From assembly GCA_944325515.1 (NCBI GenBank), contig CALVAO010000005.1:52955-116954 (forward strand): a DNA stretch of 64,000 nucleotides. The letters are read 5' to 3'. The translations under genes and the position numbers were made by a program. How positions within the stretch are numbered: the first letter of the stretch is position 1; every line of letters starts with the position of its first letter. Source of the DNA: Candidatus Gastranaerophilales bacterium. Its GTDB lineage: Bacteria > Cyanobacteriota > Vampirovibrionia > Gastranaerophilales > Gastranaerophilaceae. Positions 24,129 to 33,765 of this stretch are shown here, piece after piece. The notes under the pieces were generated by a model. The model was not told the DNA's origin and ran no database searches. It saw nothing but the letters and a program-made list of their open reading frames with translations.

Positions 24129-25160
24129 ATGAAAGCAATATTATTCTATGGACCCGGAGATATAAGGTATGAAGATACCTTGATTAAGCCGCTTTCAAAA
24201 GGAGAAATTCTCGTAAAAATAGAAGCGGCATTAACCTGCGGAACCGATGTAAAAACTTTTAGACGCGGACATCCTGTTTTAATAAAAAACATTCCGTCCG
24301 GTTTTGGTCATGAATTTTCCGGAATTGTTGCAAAAATCGGAGATGAAGTTAAGAATGTAAAAGTCGGTGACAGAGTTGTTTGCGCAAACTCTGCCCCTTG
24401 CGGCGAATGTTTTTATTGTAAACGCGGCGAATATAATTTATGTGAAAATCTGAATTTGCTAAATGGAGCTTATGCAGAATATATTGTTGTGCCGGAAAGA
24501 ATTGTACAAAAAAATACTCTTATTCTACCGCCAAGCCTGCCATTTGAAAAAGCAGCATTTTCAGAACCTCTTGCAAATGTTGTTCACGGCGTAGAGCGTA
24601 CAGATATTAAACCGGGACAAACTGTCGGAGTTATCGGAATCGGACCTATAGGACTAATGTTTGCAAGATTATGCAAATTGAAAGGTGCTAGAGTAATTGT
24701 CGCAGGAAGAAACCCGATAAAACTCAAACTGGCTGATGAATTTGCACAGGCAGACGAAATTGTAGATTTAAAAAAATACACAAACCCTCAAAAAATATTC
24801 AAAGATTTTTCAGATGAAAAAAAAGGGCTTGATGTTGCAATCGAATGTGTTGGAATGCCGGAAATATGGGAACTGGTATTCTCCTGTGTACGTCCGGGCG
24901 GAACAGTTCACTTTTTCGGCGGATGCAAATCCGGTTCTAAAGTTAGCTTTGATACTACAAAAATGCATTATGGTGATATCCGCTTAATGAGTGTTTTCCA
25001 TCATACCCCAAAATATTTTAGACAGGCTCTCGATTTAATTGCATCCGGAGATATCGCTGTAGAAAAACTTATAACAGATACTCTTCCGCTTGATAAAGTA
25101 GAATATGCAATGCAAAGACATATCGAGGGAACTGCAATAAAATTTCTTATAAAACCTTAA
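24129..25160 (+). CDS. Zinc-dependent medium-chain alcohol dehydrogenase
   Basis: This 343-residue MDR enzyme has catalytic zinc ligands C37 and H61-E62 (GHEFSG). The structural zinc set is C91, C94, C97 and C105. The NAD(P)-binding GVIGIGPIGLMFA begins near residue 166. The sequence resembles sorbitol/threonine dehydrogenase-type members, but substrate is not clear. It begins 3 nt after the skp-like stop, so it is probably in the same operon, though functionally unrelated. Confidence 0.85.
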   Translation: MKAILFYGPGDIRYEDTLIKPLSKGEILVKIEAALTCGTDVKTFRRGHPVLIKNIPSGFGHEFSGIVAKIGDEVKNVKVGDRVVCANSAPCGECFYCKRGEYNLCENLNLLNGAYAEYIVVPERIVQKNTLILPPSLPFEKAAFSEPLANVVHGVERTDIKPGQTVGVIGIGPIGLMFARLCKLKGARVIVAGRNPIKLKLADEFAQADEIVDLKKYTNPQKIFKDFSDEKKGLDVAIECVGMPEIWELVFSCVRPGGTVHFFGGCKSGSKVSFDTTKMHYGDIRLMSVFHHTPKYFRQALDLIASGDIAVEKLITDTLPLDKVEYAMQRHIEGTAIKFLIKP

Positions 25161-25236
25161 AAGACTCCCCACTTGCTATTAGATATTATTTTATGTATTA
25201 TTGTAAAGCATACAGACAGTAATAAAGGGGATATTT

Positions 25237-25995
25237 ATGAGCGGACACTCAAAATGGTCAACAATTAAACATAAAAAAGCTAAAACAGATTCTTTAAGAG
25301 CAGCAGAATTTCAGAAATTTTCAAGAGAAATTATTGTTGCCTCTAAATTAGGAGGTCCGGACCCATCCGGAAATTTCAGATTAAGAACAGCGATTGAAAA
25401 AGCAAAAGCAGCAGGGCTGCCGAATGACAATATAAAAAGAGCTATTGAAAAAGGTGCCGGAGCCGGCAATAATGAAAATTACGAAGAAATGTTATATGAA
25501 GGATATGCAGCAGGCGGAGTAGCTGTTGTTGTAGAAGCTATGACCGATAACAAAAATAGAACAGCAGGAGATATAAGAAGCTATTTCACAAAATTTAACG
25601 GGAATCTTGGCGAAACAGGATGCGTCGGCTGGATGTTTGATAGAAAAGGATGCATTACTTTCAATAAAGAAGATATTGATTTTGAAAAACTTTTTGAAAC
25701 GGCTATTAATCTTGATGCAGAAGATATCATTGAAGAAGATGATGAATACAAAGTTTACACAACAATTCCTAATCTTCAACCGGTAGCAGAAGGATTAGAA
25801 AAAGAAGGATTTAAATCTGTTTCAGCAGAATTTACAAGAGTCCCGCAAAATACAATAGAAGTAACCGATGAAAAAACTGCCATAAATATAATGCGTTTAC
25901 TCGGAAAACTTGAAGAAAACGATGATGTTCAAAATGTATATGCAAATTTTGACATAGATGATAGTTTAATGGAAAAAATTGAAAACCAGATATAA
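25237..25995 (+). CDS. YebC/TACO1 family protein
   Basis: This 252-residue protein starts MSGHSKWSTIKHKKAKTDS, the hallmark of YebC. It continues with GPDPSGNFRLR, LPNDNIKRAIEKG and YEGYAAGGVAVVVE. The family includes DNA-binding regulators and factors that ease ribosome stalling at proline runs. An AAAGGGGATA Shine-Dalgarno precedes it. It is followed by ebfC and recR. Confidence 0.93.
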   Translation: MSGHSKWSTIKHKKAKTDSLRAAEFQKFSREIIVASKLGGPDPSGNFRLRTAIEKAKAAGLPNDNIKRAIEKGAGAGNNENYEEMLYEGYAAGGVAVVVEAMTDNKNRTAGDIRSYFTKFNGNLGETGCVGWMFDRKGCITFNKEDIDFEKLFETAINLDAEDIIEEDDEYKVYTTIPNLQPVAEGLEKEGFKSVSAEFTRVPQNTIEVTDEKTAINIMRLLGKLEENDDVQNVYANFDIDDSLMEKIENQI

Positions 25996-26010
25996 GGAGG
26001 AGTTTTTATT

Positions 26011-26346
26011 ATGATGAACATGATGAATATGATGAAACAAGCTCAAAATATTCAAAAGAAACTTAAAGAAGCGCAGGATGAACTAAATAAAATGGATATT
26101 GCCGGTGAAGCTGCAAATGGAGCTGTTAAAGTTGTTTGTGACGGAAAAGGTTTATTCAAATCAATAAAACTTTCCGCAGAAGCTATAAATCCGGAAAATC
26201 CTTCTTCAGTTTCTGAAGATACAATAGAAATGCTTGAAGATTTAATTACTACGGCAATAAATCAGACTTCTTCTAAAGCAATTAAGGTTATGGAAGAAAA
26301 GATGAAGTCCGTAACCGGCGGTATAAGCATCCCCGGATTATTCTAA
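26011..26346 (+). CDS. YbaB/EbfC nucleoid-associated protein
   Basis: This 111-residue YbaB/EbfC family protein has an N-terminal helix rich in Met (MMNMMNMMKQAQNIQKKLKE) and the core GAVKVVCDGKGLFKSIKLS, ending in SVTGGISIPGLF. Family members bind DNA as dimers and are commonly encoded next to recR, as here. An AAGGAGGAG Shine-Dalgarno supports the start. Confidence 0.92.
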   Translation: MMNMMNMMKQAQNIQKKLKEAQDELNKMDIAGEAANGAVKVVCDGKGLFKSIKLSAEAINPENPSSVSEDTIEMLEDLITTAINQTSSKAIKVMEEKMKSVTGGISIPGLF

Positions 26347-26380
26347 AATCTTTTGCTGGTCAAAATATTATAAAAGTATG

Positions 26381-26400
26381 GGTGCGGTTGATACCGCACC
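26381..26400 (+). terminator. Hairpin between ebfC and recR
   Basis: GGTGCGGT and ACCGCACC form a perfect 8-bp stem with a TGAT loop, but no T-tract follows. It may slow or stabilise the transcript rather than end it. The next 35 nt repeat AGTCACTT three times. Confidence 0.4.
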
Positions 26401-26439
26401 TGCCTAGTCACTTGAGCACATAGTCACTTAGTCACAAAA

Positions 26440-27036
26440 ATGATATATCCAAAATCCATAGCAACACTAATAGAACAATTTCAAAAGTTTCCGTCTGTTG
26501 GTCCAAAATCTGCCCAACGGATGGCGTTTCAAGTGCTTAAAATGCCGTTTAGCGAAGTCGAAAAATTTGCTAATGCAATATTAGAAGCAAAAAAGAATGC
26601 GAAAACCTGTGAAATTTGTTTTAATATTTCAAGCCAGAGCCCTTGTGAGATTTGTGAGTCCAGAAATCGCAACCGTTCGGTTATTTGTGTTGTTGCCGAA
26701 ACTAAAGATTTGATTGCAATCGAAAAAACTAATGAATACAGAGGACTTTACCATGTTCTTCAAGGTTTAATTTCGCCGATGAACGGTATCGGTGCGGAAG
26801 ATATAAGAATTAAAGAACTTCTCAACCGTTTAACAGATGAAAAAGTTCAAGAAGTTATTCTTGCACTTTCACCATCTGTAGAAGGAGAAGCAACAAGCCT
26901 GTATCTGACAAAATTAATCAAACCTTTTGGTATAAAAATCTCCAGAATAGCTTTTGGACTTCCTGTGGGTGCAGATCTGGAATATGCAGATGAAGTTACG
27001 CTTGCACGGGCAATTGAAGGAAGAAGAGAGCTCTAA
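26440..27036 (+). CDS. recR: Recombination mediator RecR
   Basis: RecR works with RecO and RecF to load RecA at gaps. The 198-residue protein has the helix-hairpin-helix FPSVGPKSAQRMAF (residues ~18-31), a zinc finger C57/C60/C69/C72, and a Toprim domain beginning ICVVAETKDLIAIE. Length is normal. No Shine-Dalgarno is visible before ATG 26440, and no -10 box at leaderless distance either. It lies 93 nt after ebfC, behind a hairpin. Confidence 0.95.
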   Translation: MIYPKSIATLIEQFQKFPSVGPKSAQRMAFQVLKMPFSEVEKFANAILEAKKNAKTCEICFNISSQSPCEICESRNRNRSVICVVAETKDLIAIEKTNEYRGLYHVLQGLISPMNGIGAEDIRIKELLNRLTDEKVQEVILALSPSVEGEATSLYLTKLIKPFGIKISRIAFGLPVGADLEYADEVTLARAIEGRREL

Positions 27037-27059
27037 ATATTAATATTTGTAACGATTAA

Positions 27060-27097
27060 GTCAATTTTTTCTTCAAAAAATACTTTTATATAATAAG
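27060..27097 (+). promoter_or_regulatory. Two-box promoter motif
   Basis: GTCAATTTTT begins at 27060 and ACTTTTATATAATAAG at 27082, 22 nt apart, in the gap before the 74-residue gene. Box 2 has one extra T compared with the other copies. Confidence 0.5.
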
Positions 27098-27128
27098 TGT
27101 GTGTAAATAACCGGAAGGCAGGTGTAAT

Positions 27129-27353
27129 ATGGTATCTTTTATTAACAGTATCTCTAAATTAAGCATAGGTAATCAATTTGTAAAAAATCCTTCACAAAAA
27201 GCTCTGGACGGTGTTTTAAAAAGTCATATTCTTATTGGAAAAACACCCTGGGGAAAACAACCGGAATATCTTCGGGATTATTACTTCGGGCTTGCAAAAT
27301 TGGCAAACGACCCTAATGTAAACAAAATAAAAAGACTAATGTATTACGTATAA
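27129..27353 (+). CDS. Small hypothetical protein, lineage-specific
   Basis: This 74-residue basic protein has no signal peptide and no known domain. The middle reads GKTPWGKQPEYLRDYYFGLA. A GGCAGGTG Shine-Dalgarno lies just before ATG 27129. Its stop is 1 nt from the stop of convergent enolase, and no terminator is visible between them. It carries the two-box promoter shared with other unknown proteins in this window. Confidence 0.65.
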   Translation: MVSFINSISKLSIGNQFVKNPSQKALDGVLKSHILIGKTPWGKQPEYLRDYYFGLAKLANDPNVNKIKRLMYYV

Positions 27354-27354
27354 G

Positions 27355-28668
27355 CTATCTGTGTTCCCCTTTAAAAGCGGATATTCCGGAATAAAATGCA
27401 CTGATTCCAAGTTCTTCTTCTATTCTTAGAAGCTGGTTATATTTTGCAATTCTATCTGTTCTTGAAACAGAGCCCGTTTTTATAAGTCCGCAATTCACAG
27501 CAACTGCTAAATCTGCAATAAAAGAATCTTCCGTTTCTCCAGAACGATGTGAAACAACAACACTATAGTTATTTTCCTGTGCCATCAAAATAGCATCCAT
27601 TGTTTCAGTTAATGTTCCAATCTGATTTGGTTTAATCAATATTGAATTGGCAACTTTTTTATTTATACCTTCTATAAGCCGTTTAGTATTGGTAACAAAT
27701 AAATCATCACCAATAAGCTGACATTTATTTCCGAGTCTTTCAGTTAAATTCTGCCAACCTAGCCAATCATCTTGACTCATACCATCTTCTATAGAAATAA
27801 TAGGATAATTCTGTACCAGTTTTTCTAAATAATCTATCATTTCTTCAGAGGTAAAATTCTTATTCTCGCCTTTTAAATCATACTTGCTTAAAGAACAAAC
27901 CCCGCCGGAGCATTCACCTTCATTATAAAGTTCAGAAGCAGCAATATCCAGACATATCTTCACATTATTTGTATTATAACCGGCTTTTTCAATAGCCATA
28001 ATAATAAGTTCAATCGCATTTTCTGCAGAGTTTAACTCCGGTGCAAAACCTCCTTCATCGCCCACAGCTGTAGAGAAACCTTTTGAAGATAGAATTTGTT
28101 TTAGGGTATGAAATATTTCTGAGCCTGCTTTTAATGCCTCTGAAAAACTCTTAAATCCTACCGGTGTAATCATAAATTCTTGAAAATCCAGATTATTATT
28201 TGCGTGCGCACCACCATTTATAATATTCATCATTGGTGCAGGTAAAACTCTGGCATTTATACCTCCAAGATATTTATAAAGAGGCATATTGTAATAAATA
28301 GAAGAGGCACGCGCGCAGGCAAGTGAAACTGCCAGTATAGCATTAGCGCCGAGAGAAGATTTATTAAAAGAACCGTCGATTTCTATCATCAAATTGTCAA
28401 TCAACTCCTGGTTTGATGCATCTTCTCCTATTAAATTAGGTGCTATTAATGTATTTATATTATCAACAGCTTTTAAAACACTTTTACCGAAATAATCATC
28501 CTTAATCTTATCTCTCAGCTCTCGGGCTTCATAAATTCCCGTAGAAGCTCCGGATGGTACAGATGCCCTTCCGATTGTTCCGTCTATAAGTTTTATATCT
28601 GCTTCAACAGTAGGATTACCTCTGGAATCAAGTATTTGTCTTGCTTTTATATCTTCTATTTCACACAT
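27355..28668 (-). CDS. eno: Enolase
   Basis: Enolase interconverts 2-phosphoglycerate and phosphoenolpyruvate in glycolysis. The 437-residue protein has [14 protein letters not shown] at the start, [15 protein letters not shown] near 155, the metal-binding [10 protein letters not shown] near 293, and [10 protein letters not shown] and [18 protein letters not shown] near 345-385. All are canonical. An AAAGGAG Shine-Dalgarno precedes ATG 28668. Confidence 0.97.
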   Translation of the reverse strand: MCEIEDIKARQILDSRGNPTVEADIKLIDGTIGRASVPSGASTGIYEARELRDKIKDDYFGKSVLKAVDNINTLIAPNLIGEDASNQELIDNLMIEIDGSFNKSSLGANAILAVSLACARASSIYYNMPLYKYLGGINARVLPAPMMNIINGGAHANNNLDFQEFMITPVGFKSFSEALKAGSEIFHTLKQILSSKGFSTAVGDEGGFAPELNSAENAIELIIMAIEKAGYNTNNVKICLDIAASELYNEGECSGGVCSLSKYDLKGENKNFTSEEMIDYLEKLVQNYPIISIEDGMSQDDWLGWQNLTERLGNKCQLIGDDLFVTNTKRLIEGINKKVANSILIKPNQIGTLTETMDAILMAQENNYSVVVSHRSGETEDSFIADLAVAVNCGLIKTGSVSRTDRIAKYNQLLRIEEELGISAFYSGISAFKGEHR

Positions 28669-28796
28669 TATAAAAACTCCTTTTGAATTTAAGAATATAA
28701 GAAATTTTTATAAGACTCTATTGCACATTAGGGTTATAAATTTCTTATTTTATTTTGAGGTAAAAGAAGCTGCGGATCTTATCAAAGGAGTTCTGG

Positions 28797-28826
28797 TTGA
28801 CTTGATTTATACGATTGGAGTATAAA
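28797..28826 (+). promoter_or_regulatory. Promoter TTGACT-18-TATAAA, predicted leaderless start
   Basis: TTGACT (28797-28802) and TATAAA (28821-28826) are 18 nt apart. The -10 ends six bases before ATG 28833 and no Shine-Dalgarno fits, so the transcript should begin at the start codon. Confidence 0.75.
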
Positions 28827-28832
28827 TATATT

Positions 28833-29678
28833 ATGAAGAAGTTTGCGGGAGTATTTATAATATTATCATTTTTGCTGTCGCCATGCGGTGTATTGTCAGC
28901 GGAAGATGAAGTTGTAACCCTGGATAAAAATGGTGTAGAAAAGCCGGAAATTACTATAGAAAGTAATACAAAAAAAATCAAAGGCTCTTTGCTTGTAAAT
29001 GATTCTGAAACGCTCGCTAATTTAATAGAAAAACAAAAAGATCACGATATAAAAGATTTGGAACGTTTGTGGCAGGGAACAGTTGAAAATAATCAAGTTA
29101 TTGAATTTGCGTTAAAAAAACTTGCGACTCCGGAATCACAGCGCAGAATACACTCTTCGCTAATGGCTAAAACTCTGTCAGCAATCATTGCAGGTGCATC
29201 TTTTGTTCCGACCCTTATGGGCGCCAATTATGGAGTTCAGACATCTGCTTTTTCCGCAGGCAGACTTGCTCAAGGACTTTTGAACAGAAAAAATGTTCCG
29301 CAGGAAACACCGCTTACAGACACTGAAATAATTGAACTGGCAAGTATGGTGGAAGATCTGCAGGACTCATTAATCAGCTCATATTATAACTATAAAAATA
29401 CTTTAAGCCAGTTAAAAGATACTCGTTCAAAGATGATTTTATACAGCAGAAATTATTCAAAAGCTCTTGATAGCAAAAATGTTCTTGAAATCGCAATATC
29501 ATCTTCTCTGTATGATTCTATGCGCATACAGGAGTTTAACCTTGAACAATCAGCAAAAAAATATCATATTCAGCTCCAAAGGCTTGCCGGCAAAAAGGTT
29601 GTCGATTCTCTGGAATTTTACCAGTATGATTTTAACTCTGTTTTATATAAGGAGGACGGTAAAAATGACAAAAAATAG
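28833..29678 (+). CDS. Secreted helical protein, paralogue of the next gene
   Basis: This 281-residue protein has a signal peptide (residues 1-22, cleavage near VLS-AED). The mature part has a DLERLWQG motif near residue 75, a small Ala/Gly-rich segment (about 112-150), and two long amphipathic helices (about 165-260) that resemble half of a TolC-like helical barrel. I do not recognise a named family. The protein encoded next shares the order and several positions (LWQG, the Gly/Ala stretch, E-L-x-x-K/MVxxLQ). The two overlap by 14 nt and probably work as a pair in the periplasm. Confidence 0.72.
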   Translation: MKKFAGVFIILSFLLSPCGVLSAEDEVVTLDKNGVEKPEITIESNTKKIKGSLLVNDSETLANLIEKQKDHDIKDLERLWQGTVENNQVIEFALKKLATPESQRRIHSSLMAKTLSAIIAGASFVPTLMGANYGVQTSAFSAGRLAQGLLNRKNVPQETPLTDTEIIELASMVEDLQDSLISSYYNYKNTLSQLKDTRSKMILYSRNYSKALDSKNVLEIAISSSLYDSMRIQEFNLEQSAKKYHIQLQRLAGKKVVDSLEFYQYDFNSVLYKEDGKNDKK

Positions 29679-30555
29679 AATAATTATTCTAATAATGATG
29701 TTATGTTTTATCCAGCCCCTTAATGCTTTTGCAGAAGTAAAAATGGATGATTTAACAACTCCGAAAGATATTTTTTACAGACTCGGCACCGGCGATGTTC
29801 CGGAAAATAAAGTAGATGTCAGCGGGAGGATAGATGTAAAACCTGCAATCGTAAAAGAGGATAAGTATTACAGCGAAGGGCTTACATATGCGGATTTAAG
29901 CATAAAGAAAATGGCAATGGAAGTTTCCAAATCAATAGATGCTGATTATAACGAAATGCTGGAAGACTTATCTCTGCTCTGGCAAGGAGCTGCAATGAAA
30001 AGCGATACAATAAAATTCGCAATATATAAACTTTCAAATCCAGATAAAGATAAACCGGATGAAGGTGCTGTCAAAAAAGTTTTAACAACAATTGCAGGAA
30101 TGTCAACCTTTATCGGAGCCGGCATGGGCAATCCTGTACTTGCAAGCGCGGCTTTAATCGGCGGAAATACTTTAGGTATCATGTCACAGGATAGTAAAGC
30201 TCTAAACTATAAATACACTCAAGTTACCGATGCAGATATGATTATTCTTGTCCGCAAAGTCGATGAACTTCAGCAAAAAGTTGTAGATATGTATTATGAT
30301 TATATGACGGCAAGGCAGCTTTACGATATGACAACAAATATGGTTCAGCAGAGATATGATAACTATCAAAAATCTCAAAATCGCTCAAGAGAAGTAATTT
30401 TAATCACTGATACTTTTTACAGAGAAGCTCTTGATGAACAAATTAAAGCCAGAGGAAATTTTTTTGAAAAACGCTCCCGTCTTGAACAGCTGGTAGGCAA
30501 CGATGTTTTTAGGCAGTTTGAAGCCGTTGTTGATGAACGTTACGGCAGAAAATAA
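29665..30555 (+). CDS. Secreted helical protein, paralogue of the previous gene
   Basis: This 296-residue protein has a signal peptide (cleavage near AFA-EVK, residue ~24). It repeats the architecture of its upstream neighbour: DLSLLWQG near residue 108, a Gly/Ala-rich segment with two GG/GA turns (about 145-172), and long helices with heptad-like Leu/Ile spacing to the end. A GGAGGACGG Shine-Dalgarno sits before ATG 29665, inside the previous gene. No enzyme motif is visible. A structural or adaptor role at the envelope is the safest reading. Confidence 0.72.
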   Translation: MTKNRIIILIMMLCFIQPLNAFAEVKMDDLTTPKDIFYRLGTGDVPENKVDVSGRIDVKPAIVKEDKYYSEGLTYADLSIKKMAMEVSKSIDADYNEMLEDLSLLWQGAAMKSDTIKFAIYKLSNPDKDKPDEGAVKKVLTTIAGMSTFIGAGMGNPVLASAALIGGNTLGIMSQDSKALNYKYTQVTDADMIILVRKVDELQQKVVDMYYDYMTARQLYDMTTNMVQQRYDNYQKSQNRSREVILITDTFYREALDEQIKARGNFFEKRSRLEQLVGNDVFRQFEAVVDERYGRK

Positions 30556-30621
30556 GCCGCAAAACTTTACTTTTCTTACAAAACGTGCTATTTTAAAATT
30601 AAGCATCATAAAGGAAGTGGT

Positions 30622-32298
30622 ATGTTTGATAGGAATTTAGAGTTTATTGATAATGAGGAATTAAAGGAAAGGTTAAAAAAAATAACTATTGAACAATCAA
30701 GCAAAGATATGTCTTACTGCATGACACCGTCAAATGACTATCTGCTAATGAAAAATAATGTTCCTTTTGATGATTTAAATAACCCCAGAGAAGCAGTAAA
30801 GCAGAGTTTAAAGAAATCAATCAAACAGCAGATGACCGCCAATGATATTATTATTACTTTCGGCATCGGACTTGGTTATTTGCTTGACGAAACATACAAT
30901 ACATATCCGGCTAAAATATTTGTATATGAACCGGATATAGAAGTCTTGCATTTTGTTTTACACAATGTTGATATCTCTGAACATCTTGCAAGCGGACGGG
31001 TTTATATAACAAACGACCTTGATGAGCTGATGAAAAAATTAAGCTCTTCTTATATAACAAAAGATAAAGTTGAAATTGTATATTTAAAAAATTATGCAAT
31101 AGTTAAAAGTAAAGAACTTTTAAAATTAACACAGCGTGTATATGAAACCTGCAAAAGCAAAATGGTTGATGTGAATACGATTACACGATTTTCAAAAATC
31201 TGGCTTTTTAACGCACTACAAAATATAAGTACAGTAAACAATTCGAGCATATACAAACTTTCTGATTTAGAAGATAAATTTACGGGACAAACCGCATTGA
31301 TAATTGCGGCAGGTCCTTCTTTAAATGATAATCTAGAAACAATAAAAGCTAATCGCGATAAGTATGTTATATTCGCAGTTAACAAAGTGCTCCGGACATT
31401 AGAAGCTAACGGAATTATTCCGGATTTTGCGGTATGCCTGGATGCTGTTGCAGTTGATAATACGCTTAAAGGTTTAGAAGATTTCTGCAGCAAAATCAAC
31501 TGTATATCTGATTTAAAATCAGATAGTATTATTCTTACAAAAAACTTTAAAAGATTTTTTCTTACTTTTTCAGAAAATGATTTTGTTGTGAAAAGTCTGG
31601 CAAATTTTACGCCGTATATAAAACAGTATGAAACAGGAGGCTCTGCAACAACACTTTCCTTTGTAGCAGCAGCAAAACTCGGTTTCAGTAAAATTATTTT
31701 TGCAGGGCTGGATATGGCATTCAAAGATAATGTAATCTATTCAACCGGAGAAACTGTAAATAAAATTTCTAATAATCAAATGCAGGTAGATGCTGTTGTT
31801 AAAAATATTGTTAAAGTAAAATCCGTAAATGGAAATCTGATTGATACCAGAGATGATTATGCAGCTTTTATTCAACATTTTGAAACTCTAATAAGGGAGT
31901 ATGAAATTACGGAAGTTTATAATACAACTTCTTTCGGCGCTGCTATAGACGGTATGAAAAATGTTCCACTTGATAAAATTCCACTGTTCTTTTCTTCAAC
32001 GGGAACCCCTTTTATATTAGGCGAAGCTAAGCCGTTTAAATTTGAAACAAATGCTTGGACCCAACAGGAGTTGTTTTTGATAAATAATGTCATATCCTTA
32101 TTATCCAGAGGGATTTTTTCTCCCGCCCTTGTGTCTTCAATCGTCAAATCTCCGTTATTGTATGCATATATGCAGGCAGATATTTTACAGGTTTTACAGG
32201 CACAGTTTAATCAAGAGCTTGCAGAAAGATTTATTGAAAGAACCAAAAGCGGTATAAAAAGAATTATTGATGCATTACAGAAAAACAGATTAATATAA
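30622..32298 (+). CDS. DUF115 / motility-associated-factor-type protein
   Basis: This 558-residue cytoplasmic protein belongs to the DUF115 (MptE-like, Maf glycosyltransferase) family. The core has LIIAAGPSLNDNLETIK near residue 227, VIFAVNKVLRTL and IPDFAVCLDA next, and GGSATTLSFVAAAKLG with IIFAGLDMAF near 340-365. In several bacteria such proteins add nonulosonic acids to flagellins. No flagellar or sugar-synthesis genes are in this window, so the target is open. An AAAGGAAGTGG Shine-Dalgarno precedes ATG 30622. Confidence 0.8.
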   Translation: MFDRNLEFIDNEELKERLKKITIEQSSKDMSYCMTPSNDYLLMKNNVPFDDLNNPREAVKQSLKKSIKQQMTANDIIITFGIGLGYLLDETYNTYPAKIFVYEPDIEVLHFVLHNVDISEHLASGRVYITNDLDELMKKLSSSYITKDKVEIVYLKNYAIVKSKELLKLTQRVYETCKSKMVDVNTITRFSKIWLFNALQNISTVNNSSIYKLSDLEDKFTGQTALIIAAGPSLNDNLETIKANRDKYVIFAVNKVLRTLEANGIIPDFAVCLDAVAVDNTLKGLEDFCSKINCISDLKSDSIILTKNFKRFFLTFSENDFVVKSLANFTPYIKQYETGGSATTLSFVAAAKLGFSKIIFAGLDMAFKDNVIYSTGETVNKISNNQMQVDAVVKNIVKVKSVNGNLIDTRDDYAAFIQHFETLIREYEITEVYNTTSFGAAIDGMKNVPLDKIPLFFSSTGTPFILGEAKPFKFETNAWTQQELFLINNVISLLSRGIFSPALVSSIVKSPLLYAYMQADILQVLQAQFNQELAERFIERTKSGIKRIIDALQKNRLI

Positions 32299-32307
32299 GA
32301 GGACGCT

Positions 32308-32928
32308 ATGAAAAAAGTTATTTTGTTTATATTCAGCTTATTCTTGTCATTTTCTGCCTGTCAAGCAGCAGTACAAATGAAAGTTGTTGCAATGGAGGAA
32401 TTTAAAACAGAGAACCCGAGTGAAACAATAAAAGTAAAAGTTCTAAATCCTTATACACTGGGTGAGTATAATATCAGTACCAATTCAGTTTTAGATTGTC
32501 AAGTATTGAGCATAACCGACCCTAAACGGGGCAAAAGAAATGCAACATTTTTTGTAAAGCCTCTTTCATACACATCTGACGGCGTTATAACTTATATTAA
32601 AGATGACTATTATGGAAAATATTCAACATTTGTTCTTTCAAAAGAAGAAATAAAAGAAATTCCTCCGGGAAAGGTTATTAAAAGCGCGGCAATGACCGTC
32701 GGGAATTATTTTGTTAAAGGACTTTCTACAGGAGTTGCTTTTGTACAAGGATTTGCAAAAAATGAGAAGAATAACAGATTTAAATCTGGAGTATCAAACG
32801 CCTATGAAAAATCTATCCTTTCATATATAAGCGAAGGACAGCAGCTTGATATAAAAGTCGGTGATGATTTTTATCTGGTATTTAAAACAAAAGAAGATGA
32901 AGAAAACGAGGCAGAAGCGGAAGAATAA
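32308..32928 (+). CDS. Exported hypothetical protein
   Basis: This 206-residue protein has a signal peptide ending near residue 20 (FSACQAA). Cleavage at AQA-like CQA-A is likely, but FSAC could serve as an imperfect lipobox. The mature part is beta-rich (VKVLNPYTLGEYNISTNSVL) with a YGKYSTFVLSKEEI strand pair, and an acidic tail (EDEENEAEAEE). No family is recognised. It follows the DUF115 gene by 9 nt with a GAGGA Shine-Dalgarno, so they form one operon. Confidence 0.7.
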   Translation: MKKVILFIFSLFLSFSACQAAVQMKVVAMEEFKTENPSETIKVKVLNPYTLGEYNISTNSVLDCQVLSITDPKRGKRNATFFVKPLSYTSDGVITYIKDDYYGKYSTFVLSKEEIKEIPPGKVIKSAAMTVGNYFVKGLSTGVAFVQGFAKNEKNNRFKSGVSNAYEKSILSYISEGQQLDIKVGDDFYLVFKTKEDEENEAEAEE

Positions 32929-32937
32929 AATGAATGC

Positions 32938-33759
32938 TTAGTGTATCATATATGTAGCATTTGAGCCGAGTACTTTGTCTTTTAAGCGTTTAAATCCTTT
33001 TCCGTAGATATACTTCATCTGTTCTACAAGGTTTTCTTCCACATCTATCAAGTACATATCATGTACTATAAATTCCTTTATAATAAAAACAATTCCTTTA
33101 TTTTTTGTCCAGATAATATTAGTATCTGATATATCATTCCTCAATGAAGAAATTTTGCCAATCACACCTTCTGAATCATCTGCTGCAATAATTATCATTC
33201 TACCGCCTAGTGACAGCTCAATATCCCTTCCGAATGCGTGTTCAAAGATTAATCCGAAGCGTGAATTAAAGTTATCGTACCCTACAATTCTGATTTCTAC
33301 ATTTCTGTTGTATGCATTCAGAAGTTCCTGTTCAAAAATTTTAAAGTCCTGTGACCAGACTTCCATATAGATTTCACGTTTTGCGTTTTGAATAACTTCT
33401 AAAATTTTATCTTGAATATTTTGCTTGCCGGTGATTGTAAGAATAGGTTCATTGTAATCATCTTTAACATTAGGAAGATGTTTATCCAGAAAATTTATTG
33501 TGGAATTTATCCTTTTTTGATATCTGGAAGTTAATAATTTAGGTTTTATCGGCGTATAAGTTACTGGTTTGGTATTTGCAGAGATAACTATATTTTTTTC
33601 TTCCAGAACTTTTAGCGTATCATACGTGCGTGATTGCGGAATATTAGCAAGTTTTGCAACTTCATATCCTGTTGCGGGATATTTCTTTAAAAGAGCAATG
33701 TAAACTTTTGCTTCGTATGTATTAAATCCGATTTCTTTTAATTTTTCTACTAAATCCAT
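32938..33759 (-). CDS. TrmB-like transcriptional regulator
   Basis: This 273-residue protein has an N-terminal winged helix (residues 1-70: LKEIGFNTYEAKVYIALLKK, then GYEVAKLANIPQSRTYDTLK). This is the TrmB family pattern, followed by the effector region with a phospholipase-D-like fold (about 110-260, KREIYMEVWSQDF). TrmB-type regulators usually sense sugars. The operator and ligand are unknown. It lies divergent from the glycine-zipper protein gene. The start is predicted leaderless (TACAAT then 6 nt). Confidence 0.85.
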   Translation of the reverse strand: MDLVEKLKEIGFNTYEAKVYIALLKKYPATGYEVAKLANIPQSRTYDTLKVLEEKNIVISANTKPVTYTPIKPKLLTSRYQKRINSTINFLDKHLPNVKDDYNEPILTITGKQNIQDKILEVIQNAKREIYMEVWSQDFKIFEQELLNAYNRNVEIRIVGYDNFNSRFGLIFEHAFGRDIELSLGGRMIIIAADDSEGVIGKISSLRNDISDTNIIWTKNKGIVFIIKEFIVHDMYLIDVEENLVEQMKYIYGKGFKRLKDKVLGSNATYMIH

Positions 33760-33765
33760 ACATAG

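Noticed and set aside
31092..31724. Minus-strand frame of 210 codons inside the DUF115 gene
   Set aside because: It is long but antisense to a recognised coding region, without start signals. AT-rich codon use leaves such frames open.
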